A stretch of DNA of 64,000 nt from assembly GCA_000027065.2 (NCBI GenBank), contig FN543093.2, forward strand, positions 2,050,074 through 2,114,073. The letters are read 5' to 3'. The notes below the pieces were generated by a model. The model did no database searches and was not told where the DNA came from. It worked only from the letters and a program-made list of their open reading frames with translations. Position 1 is the stretch's first letter, and every line of letters begins with the position of its first letter. A program made the translations under genes and the position numbers. Shown piece by piece: positions 57,810 to 64,000 of the stretch. The DNA comes from Cronobacter turicensis z3032. Lineage in GTDB: Bacteria > Pseudomonadota > Gammaproteobacteria > Enterobacterales > Enterobacteriaceae.

Positions 57810-58853
57810 ATGAAAGATAACGTCCGGGTGGGATTAATCGGTTACGGCTATGCCAGTAAAACCTTTCACGCGCCGCTTATCGCCGGCACGCCAGGGATGG
57901 AGCTTGCCGCCGTCTCCAGCAGCGACGCCGCGAAAGTCCACGCCGACTGGCCGGGAATGCCGGTGGTATCCGATCCCAAACAGCTGTTCAACGATCCGCA
58001 TCTCGATCTGATTGTCATTCCCACGCCGAATGATACCCATTTCCCGCTGGCGAAAGCGGCGCTGGAAGCCGGTAAACATGTGGTGGTGGATAAACCCTTT
58101 ACGGTCACGCTGTCGCAGGCGCGCGAGCTTGAAACGCTGGCAAAAAGCTTAGGCCTGGTGTTGTCGGTGTTTCATAACCGCCGCTGGGACAGCGATTTCC
58201 TGACGCTCAAACAGATTATCGCCGAAGGGCAGATAGGCGAAGTCGCCTATTTCGAATCACATTTCGACCGTTTCCGTCCTCAGGTGCGCGACCGCTGGCG
58301 CGAGCAGGCCGGGCCGGGCAGCGGCATCTGGTACGATCTGGCGCCGCATCTGCTGGACCAGGCGGTACAGCTGTTTGGATTGCCGGTGAGCATTAACGTC
58401 GATCTGGCCGAACTGCGTCCGAGCGCGCAGGCGACTGACTATTTCCACGCGGTGCTGGCGTACCCGGAACGTCGCGTCGTGCTGCACGGCACCATGCTGG
58501 CGGCGGCGGAATCCGCGCGCTATATCGTGCATGGCACCCGGGGCAGCTATGTGAAGTTCGGGCTTGATCCACAGGAGGAGCGCCTGAAGGCGGGGGCGCG
58601 TCCGCCGCAGGCAAACTGGGGCTACGATATGCGCGACGGCGTGCTGACGGTGGCGCGCGGCGAGATGCTTGATGAGCAGACTCTGCTGACGGTGCCGGGC
58701 AACTATCCGGCCTATTACGCTGCCGTACGCAGCGCCATTCGCGGCGAAGGCGAAAACCCGGTGCCGGCAAGCCAGGCCATCGTGGTGATGGAACTGATTG
58801 AAGCGGGCATTGAGTCCGCGAAACGCCGCGCCGCGGTCTGCCTGCGCAGCTAA
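57810..58853 (+). CDS. ydgJ: Gfo/Idh/MocA-family oxidoreductase YdgJ
   Basis: The 347-residue protein has an N-terminal NAD(P)-binding fold (VGLIGYGYASKTFHAPL) and a conserved VVVDKPFTVT lysine-proline motif before a C-terminal sugar-binding domain. The substrate is unknown. Start 57810 aligns with E. coli and has AGAGGA at proper distance; an ATG two codons earlier is too close to it. Confidence 0.92.
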   Translation: MKDNVRVGLIGYGYASKTFHAPLIAGTPGMELAAVSSSDAAKVHADWPGMPVVSDPKQLFNDPHLDLIVIPTPNDTHFPLAKAALEAGKHVVVDKPFTVTLSQARELETLAKSLGLVLSVFHNRRWDSDFLTLKQIIAEGQIGEVAYFESHFDRFRPQVRDRWREQAGPGSGIWYDLAPHLLDQAVQLFGLPVSINVDLAELRPSAQATDYFHAVLAYPERRVVLHGTMLAAAESARYIVHGTRGSYVKFGLDPQEERLKAGARPPQANWGYDMRDGVLTVARGEMLDEQTLLTVPGNYPAYYAAVRSAIRGEGENPVPASQAIVVMELIEAGIESAKRRAAVCLRS

Positions 58854-58858
58854 GGTAT

Positions 58859-58893
58859 GACGCCCCGGCGCGGGTCGTCGGGGCGTCGCTTTT
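58859..58893 (+). terminator. intrinsic terminator of ydgJ
   Basis: GACGCCCC and GGGGCGTC pair around a 13-nt loop, followed by GCTTTT, directly after the ydgJ stop. Confidence 0.8.
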
Positions 58894-59006
58894 CCCGCCT
58901 TATTAAACGGCGCGTCACTCAGGCGCGCGGTTTCACCCGCATCACTCGCCAGGATCGGCTTTTTGTTGCAAAGTAGATTAACCTGCAACACTACAAGGAA
59001 CTGACA

Positions 59007-60005
59007 ATGAACTGGCTGAAGCGCCTGAAAATCGACACTTTTTTACTGGTTATGATTGGCGTCGTGATTGTCGCGTCGCTGTTTCCCTGCGAAGGGCGAG
59101 TCAAAACGGTGTTTGAATACCTCACGACGGCCGCTATCGCGCTGCTGTTTTTTATGCATGGCGCGAAACTCTCCCGCGAGGCGATTCTGGCCGGAATGGG
59201 GCACTGGCGTTTGCATCTGATGGTGTTTCTCAGCACGTTCGTGCTTTTCCCGCTGATCGGTCTGGCGATGAAGTTTATTCCGCACAGCATATTGCCGCCG
59301 TCGCTCTATATGGGTTTTCTCTATCTCTGCGCGCTGCCTGCGACGGTGCAGTCGGCCATCGCGTTTACCTCCGTTGCGCGCGGCAACGTGGCGGCGGCGG
59401 TGTGCAGCGCCTCGGCGTCGAGCATTCTCGGGATTTTCCTCTCGCCGGTGCTGGTGGGCGTGATGATGCAGGCCCAGCAGGGCGACACCAATACGCTGGA
59501 CGCCATCGGGAAAATTGTGCTGCAGCTGATGGTGCCGTTTGTGGTAGGCCATCTGTCGCGCCCGCTGATTGGCCGCTGGGTCGACCGACATAAAAAGCTT
59601 ATCAATATGACCGACCGTTCATCGATTCTGCTGGTGGTCTATGTCGCCTTCAGCGAAGCGGTGGTGGAGGGGATCTGGCATCAGGTGACCGGACTGGCGC
59701 TGCTGGCGGTGGTGGTGGTGTCGCTGGTGCTACTGGCGATTGTGCTGGTGGTGAATGTCTGGATGTCGCGCCTGCTTGGCTTTAATAAAGAAGATGAGAT
59801 AACCATCGTCTTCTGCGGCTCCAAGAAGAGCCTCGCGAATGGCGTACCAATGGCGAATGTGCTGTTTCCGGCAAGTCAGGTGGGGATCATGGTGCTGCCG
59901 CTGATGATTTTCCATCAGATCCAACTGATGGTCTGCGCGGTGATGGCGCAGCGCTATGCGCGCCGTCACGAGCAGAAAACAGGTCAGAAGGCCTCAGCCT
60001 CCTGA
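59007..60005 (+). CDS. bile acid:sodium symporter-family transporter (YfeH-like)
   Basis: The 332-residue membrane protein has ten hydrophobic segments and the BASS-fold markers FFMHGAKLSREA in the first half and FCGSKKSLANGVPMA in the second, characteristic of the YfeH/SLC10A7-like branch. The substrate is unknown. It lies between ydgJ and add, where E. coli K-12 has no gene. Its end is 14 nt from the convergent add stop, with a GCGCGGC/GCCGCGC hairpin over both ends. Confidence 0.87.
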   Translation: MNWLKRLKIDTFLLVMIGVVIVASLFPCEGRVKTVFEYLTTAAIALLFFMHGAKLSREAILAGMGHWRLHLMVFLSTFVLFPLIGLAMKFIPHSILPPSLYMGFLYLCALPATVQSAIAFTSVARGNVAAAVCSASASSILGIFLSPVLVGVMMQAQQGDTNTLDAIGKIVLQLMVPFVVGHLSRPLIGRWVDRHKKLINMTDRSSILLVVYVAFSEAVVEGIWHQVTGLALLAVVVVSLVLLAIVLVVNVWMSRLLGFNKEDEITIVFCGSKKSLANGVPMANVLFPASQVGIMVLPLMIFHQIQLMVCAVMAQRYARRHEQKTGQKASAS

Positions 60006-60019
60006 CCTGACCGCGCGGC

Positions 60020-61021
60020 TCAGGCCGCGCTGACTTTAGCGACCAGCGCCTGTTTTTCCGCGTCTGTCAGGAACGCGATTTTCAGGCCGTTCTCCTGTGC
60101 GGTGCGGATCTGCGCCGCGCTCAGCCCCGCCGCCGGTGCCGCCACCTCGTATTCATGACCGATATCCACGCCCTGTACGCCCGGATCGTCGGTATTAATG
60201 GTGGCCAGAATATGGTGCTCCAGGAATGTCTTCAGCGGATGATGCGTCAGCGACGCCACCGTGCTGGTCTGAATATTCGAGGTCAGGCAGGACTCAATGC
60301 CGATCCCCTGTTCCGCCAGGAAATCCATCAGCGCCGGATCTTCTACTGCTTTCACCCCGTGGCCGATACGCTCGGCGCCCAGCTCGCGAATCGCCTGCCA
60401 GATGCTCTCAGGGCCTGCGGCTTCACCGGCGTGAACGGTGATATGCCAGCCCGCGTCACGCCCGCGGTTAAAGTGATTCAGGAACAGGCTGCCAGGGAAG
60501 CCCAGCTCATCGCCCGCCAGATCCAGCGCGGTGATGTGATCGCGATGCGCCAGCAGGCCCTCCAGCTCGGCCACGCACGCCTCTTCACCAAAGGTACGGC
60601 TCAGGATGCCGATAAGACGGGCGTCCACGCCGTAGTCGCGGCTGCCCTGACGCACGCCGTCAATCACGGCTTCGACCACGCCCGCCACCGACAGGTTGTG
60701 CGTCATCGCCATATAACCCGGCGAGAAACGCAGCTCGACATAATGCAGACCGTTGCGAGCGGCATCTTCCATATTTTCATACGCCACGCGGCGGCAGGCT
60801 TCGAGCGAGCCGAGCACCTTCACGCCCCAGTCGAGTTTGGCAAGAAAGCTCACCAGATCCGGTTCGTTTTTGGTTATCTGTACGTGCGGGCGCAGCGTCT
60901 CCAGCGTATCGGCGGGCAGGGCGAGATTAAACTGGCGGCCCAGGTCAAGAATGGTTTGCGCACGGATGTTGCCGTCAAGATGGCGATGGAGGTCGGTAAG
61001 GGGAAGGCGGGTATCAATCAT
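60020..61021 (-). CDS. add: adenosine deaminase
   Basis: Add converts adenosine and deoxyadenosine to inosine forms in purine salvage. The 333-residue TIM-barrel protein has zinc ligands His12 and His14 in [13 protein letters not shown], and the SLTSNIQT and NTDDPGVQG motifs. Length equals that of E. coli Add. It works in the same purine network as PunC and PurR in this window. Confidence 0.97.
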   Translation of the reverse strand: MIDTRLPLTDLHRHLDGNIRAQTILDLGRQFNLALPADTLETLRPHVQITKNEPDLVSFLAKLDWGVKVLGSLEACRRVAYENMEDAARNGLHYVELRFSPGYMAMTHNLSVAGVVEAVIDGVRQGSRDYGVDARLIGILSRTFGEEACVAELEGLLAHRDHITALDLAGDELGFPGSLFLNHFNRGRDAGWHITVHAGEAAGPESIWQAIRELGAERIGHGVKAVEDPALMDFLAEQGIGIESCLTSNIQTSTVASLTHHPLKTFLEHHILATINTDDPGVQGVDIGHEYEVAAPAAGLSAAQIRTAQENGLKIAFLTDAEKQALVAKVSAA

Positions 61022-61096
61022 GATGGCACTCTTTTTTTAGAATAAAGTGCATAACATTATAAAAATAATTACCGCCTAAATGCTACGTTGCGCAAC

Positions 61097-61124
61097 AAAA
61101 GAGGGGCCATAAAGGCCCCTTTTG
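61097..61124. terminator. terminator of malXY
   Basis: GGGGCC-ATAAA-GGCCCC is flanked by AAAAGA on the left and CTTTTG on the right, so T-runs exist in both directions. It lies just after the malY stop on the minus strand. Confidence 0.8.
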
Positions 61125-61127
61125 CGG

Positions 61128-62297
61128 TTAAAGTGAACGAATTGCGCAAATTAGCCGCTCCACGCCCTGCTCAAGTTTGCTGCGTGGGCAGCCCACATTC
61201 AGGCGAAGGAAGCCGCGTCCTTCCTCACCGTAAGTGTATCCGGGCATGACAGCCACATTCTCACGCTCAATCAGCGCCTTTTGTAGCGCCTCGTCATCAA
61301 GGCCGAGAGGGCGTAAATCGATCCACGCCAGATACGTCGCCTCGGGCGGCTGCCAGTCGAGTTGCGCAAACGCGCCATTGAGTCGCTGTGCCACAAACCG
61401 CAGATTCTCCTGAAGGTAGTCGCGCAGCGCATCAAGCCAGGGCGCGCCGTCGCGATAGGCAGCGATATGCGCGACCAGTGATAACACGGCAGGCGACGAG
61501 AGCCCATCGCGGCCTTTCAGCGCCTGAAGATACGCCTCGCGGTCGTCTTCCAGCGCGATAAGCCCCCAGGCCCCGGTCAGCGCCGGAATATTGAAGCTTT
61601 TCGACGCCGACGAGAACAGCGCCCAACGCCCCTGTCCTACAGCGTTCCAGGGGATATGGGGATGTTCGCTCCAGACCATATCCATATGAATTTCGTCACT
61701 CACCACCCGCACGCCGTGACGCGCGCAGAGCGCCGCCATCGTCTCCAGCTCGTCGCGTCGCCATACCTTGCCGGTTGGATTATGCGGGCTGCACAGGAGC
61801 ATGATTTTGCACGCAGGGCGCGCCAGCAGCGCCTCAAGCGCCGTCATGTCGCACTGCCAGCCATGCGCGCTTTGCGTGAGCGGGGCGCTGAGCACGCGCC
61901 GCCCGTTGCCTTCAATGGTTTTCCAGAACGCGTCATAGGCGGGCGTGTGGATCAGCACTTCGTCATCGGGCGCGGACCACTGGCGAATCAGCTGCGACAC
62001 CATCCAGATAACCGACGGCCCATAGACCAGCGCCTCGCGCGGAATACCGCAGTGAAAGCGCGTGGCGTACCAGTGCGCAATCGCACCGGTAAACTCAGGG
62101 TTCTGCCAGCGGCTGTAACCCAGCACGCCGTGGGCCAGCCGCTGCGACACTGCCTCCAGCACGCAGGGCGCGGTCGGGAAATCCATATCGGAAATGGTAA
62201 AGGGCAGGAGATCGTCTGCGCCAAACCGGTCGGCCACGTAATCCCACTGGGTACACCAGGTGCCGCGACGATCCACCGCCTGTGAAAAATCGAACAT
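61128..62297 (-). CDS. malY: cystathionine beta-lyase / maltose regulon modulator MalY
   Basis: MalY is a PLP-dependent beta-C-S lyase that also binds MalT and represses the maltose regulon. The 389-residue class I aminotransferase fold protein has the lysine motif SSASKSFNIPALTGAW and the PHNPTGKVW block. GGGAGG precedes the ATG. It follows malX by 13 nt, forming the malXY operon. Confidence 0.95.
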   Translation of the reverse strand: MFDFSQAVDRRGTWCTQWDYVADRFGADDLLPFTISDMDFPTAPCVLEAVSQRLAHGVLGYSRWQNPEFTGAIAHWYATRFHCGIPREALVYGPSVIWMVSQLIRQWSAPDDEVLIHTPAYDAFWKTIEGNGRRVLSAPLTQSAHGWQCDMTALEALLARPACKIMLLCSPHNPTGKVWRRDELETMAALCARHGVRVVSDEIHMDMVWSEHPHIPWNAVGQGRWALFSSASKSFNIPALTGAWGLIALEDDREAYLQALKGRDGLSSPAVLSLVAHIAAYRDGAPWLDALRDYLQENLRFVAQRLNGAFAQLDWQPPEATYLAWIDLRPLGLDDEALQKALIERENVAVMPGYTYGEEGRGFLRLNVGCPRSKLEQGVERLICAIRSL

Positions 62298-62310
62298 ATC
62301 GCCTCCCGCT

Positions 62311-63900
62311 TTACGCCTGCACCGTGTGCATCAGGCTGTCCATCTCATCTTTGACCGACTGCACCTGCGGGCCGATCACCACCTGCAAATTGTGCTGGTT
62401 AAGCTGCACCACGCCGATGGCGCGATTGGCCTTAAGCGCGGCGCTGTCCACCCGCGACATCTCCTTCACCGTGAGACGCAGGCGGGTGATGCAGTTATCG
62501 AGCGACGTAATATTCTCCGCGCCGCCGAGCGCCTGCAAAATGGCCGGGACGTCATAGCCCGATTTGCCCGTATGGCCTGATGGCGCGACATTCACCGCCG
62601 CGGTTTCGGCTTCGCGGCCCGGCGTTTTCAGGTTAAAGCGGGCGATGGCGAAGCGGAAAATCGCGTAGTACGCCACAAACCAGACGCCCGCCACAACCGG
62701 CACCCAGTACCATTTGGTGGAAAGCCCGTGCAGCACGCCGAAGACCACAAAATCAATAATATTGCCGTCGGTGTTGCCAATGGTCACGCCAAGGATCGCC
62801 ATCATGGTAAAACCGAGCCCGGTCAGCACCGCGTGGATGAGATAGAGCGCAGGCGCCACAAACAGGAACAGGAACTCCAGCGGCTCCGTGGTGCCGCCCA
62901 CCACGCAGGCGATCACGCCGGAAATCAGCAGCCCTTTGATCTTGTGACGGTTCTCCGGACGAGCGCAGTGGTACATCGCCAGCGCAGCCCCGGGCAGACC
63001 GCCCAGAAACGCCGGCATTTTTCCCTGCGACAGGAAGCGAGTCGCGCTTTCGGCAAAGCCGTGCGATGTCGGGCAGTTAAGCTGCGCCTGGAAAATAGTC
63101 AGTGCGCCGGAAACGCTATGCCCGCAAACGTCCAGGGTGCCGCCCGCCTCGGTAAAGCGGATCAGCGCCACCAGAATATGCTGCAGGCCGAACGGCAACA
63201 GCAGGCGCTCGCCGGTGCCAAAAATCATCGGCGCGAAGCTGCCGGTGCTGTTAATCAGCCAGCCCAGGGCGTTAATGCCTTTGGCGAAGAACGGCCAGAT
63301 GAGCGGAATCGTCAGCCCGACCAGGCCCATCACCACGGTGGTGACGATAGGCACGAAGCGCGTGCCGCCGAAAAACGCCAGCGCATCCGGCAGACGCACT
63401 TTATGAAAGCGCTCATGCAACAGCCAGATGATCACGCCTGCGATCACCGCGCCCAGAATGCCGGTATCGATGGACTGAATGCCGAGCACCGACTGCACGT
63501 TGTTGGCTTTCAGCAGCGCCGCGTCCTGCGTCGGCAAAATGCCTTTGGCGGTGAGCCAGAAATTGACCGCCAGGTTCATCACCGCGTAGCCGACGAAACC
63601 GGCAAACGCCGCCACGCCTTTGTTTTCTCGCGCCAGCCCCAGCGGGATGGCGATACAGAACATCACCGGCAGAAAACTGAAGGCGAAAGAGCCCATTTTG
63701 CTCATCCAGGTGAAGATGAGCTGCAACACGCCGTTGCCAAGAAACGGCATCAGCGTAATCACGTCGTGACTGCTGAGCGAACTGCCGATGCCCATCAGAA
63801 TGCCGCAAAACGACAGCAGCGCCACCGGCAACATAAACGTTTTGCCGAGCTGCTGCATAAATCCCCAAAGCGTATTTTTTTGACCCGTATTCGCCGTCAT
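62311..63900 (-). CDS. malX: PTS EIICB permease MalX
   Basis: MalX is a glucose/maltose-type PTS permease. The 529-residue protein has an EIIC membrane part (about 15-400, with the GTTEPLEFLFLFVAP motif) and a C-terminal EIIB domain whose phosphorylated cysteine is in SLDNCITRLRL (about 463-473). Start 63900 (MTANTGQ) is chosen because GAGG lies 8 nt upstream; a GTG three codons earlier is less likely. A MalI operator lies upstream at the window edge. Confidence 0.95.
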   Translation of the reverse strand: MTANTGQKNTLWGFMQQLGKTFMLPVALLSFCGILMGIGSSLSSHDVITLMPFLGNGVLQLIFTWMSKMGSFAFSFLPVMFCIAIPLGLARENKGVAAFAGFVGYAVMNLAVNFWLTAKGILPTQDAALLKANNVQSVLGIQSIDTGILGAVIAGVIIWLLHERFHKVRLPDALAFFGGTRFVPIVTTVVMGLVGLTIPLIWPFFAKGINALGWLINSTGSFAPMIFGTGERLLLPFGLQHILVALIRFTEAGGTLDVCGHSVSGALTIFQAQLNCPTSHGFAESATRFLSQGKMPAFLGGLPGAALAMYHCARPENRHKIKGLLISGVIACVVGGTTEPLEFLFLFVAPALYLIHAVLTGLGFTMMAILGVTIGNTDGNIIDFVVFGVLHGLSTKWYWVPVVAGVWFVAYYAIFRFAIARFNLKTPGREAETAAVNVAPSGHTGKSGYDVPAILQALGGAENITSLDNCITRLRLTVKEMSRVDSAALKANRAIGVVQLNQHNLQVVIGPQVQSVKDEMDSLMHTVQA

Positions 63901-63950
63901 AAACGACACCTCGCGTTAAATGATCCCATCGCCTGAACGAAGGATCGCAA

Positions 63951-63966
63951 GATAAAACGTTTTATC
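63951..63966. promoter_or_regulatory. MalI operator
   Basis: GATAAAACGTTTTATC is a perfect 16-bp palindrome and agrees with the MalI operator of E. coli malX. It is 51-66 nt upstream of the malX start; malI itself would lie beyond the window. Confidence 0.88.
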
Positions 63967-64000
63967 AAAGTTTAATGCGCGTTGAATCACAGAACATTAC

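Noticed and set aside
62728..63936. 402-codon ORF antisense to malX
   Set aside because: The composition is His/Gln/Arg-rich as expected from the complement of a G+C-rich membrane protein gene; malX is certain.

Overview
The window is a chromosomal segment of an enterobacterium in the Enterobacter/Cronobacter part of the family; the species cannot be fixed from sequence alone. From about 16.1 kb to the right end the gene order is the Escherichia coli K-12 order from valVW to malX (valW-valV, mdtK, ribE, cfa, punC/ydhC, punR/ydhB, purR, ynhF, ydhP, mepH, grxD, rnt, gloA, nemA, nemR, ydhL, ydhF, sodC, ydhKJI, slyA, slyB, anmK, mliC, pdxH, tyrS, pdxY, gstA, dtpA, nth, rsxEGDCBA, ydgK, cnu, ydgJ, add, malY, malX). 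Proteins are close to but distinct from those of E. coli, and the G+C-rich codon use points to Cronobacter or a relative.

Region 1 (1-16.1 kb) is the right part of a type VI secretion (T6SS) cluster next to two valine tRNA genes. It holds tssM, tssF, tssG, tssJ and a vgrG, followed by an A+T-rich cargo zone. That zone carries a DUF4123 adaptor, a 424-residue candidate effector with a His/Cys arrangement resembling caspase-fold enzymes, a membrane-anchored candidate immunity protein and a further unknown gene. After these comes a scar: a short copy of the tssJ end plus the vgrG start, the C-terminal half of a phospholipase D effector broken by a frameshift, its still intact Tli4-like immunity gene, and more vgrG fragments. 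The order reads as an older VgrG-phospholipase module displaced by a newer VgrG-adaptor-effector module recombined in at the tssJ end.

Region 2 (16.1-33 kb) holds membrane transport, riboflavin synthase, a beta-glucoside PTS/6-phospho-beta-glucosidase/LacI-type cassette absent from K-12 at this site, cyclopropane fatty acid synthase, the purine regulators PunR and PurR, and redox or detoxification genes (grxD, gloA, nemA, nemR). sodB and lhr, found at the matching K-12 positions, are missing here.

Region 3 (33-49 kb) has a phosphoethanolamine transferase (eptA-like) placed between nemR and ydhL with a PmrA-box-like repeat, the SlyA regulator with a perfect SlyA-type palindrome, periplasmic SodC, lipoproteins SlyB and MliC, vitamin B6 enzymes PdxH and PdxY, TyrS and the peptide transporter DtpA. 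A second copy of the same SlyA palindrome lies upstream of cfa.

Region 4 (49-64 kb) is the rsxABCDGE-nth operon (electron transport complex that keeps SoxR reduced, plus endonuclease III), with RsxC carrying a 36-residue tandem repeat tail encoded by near-identical 108-bp units, then cnu (H-NS partner), ydgJ, an extra bile-acid-symporter-family transporter, add, and malY-malX under a perfect MalI operator at the right edge.
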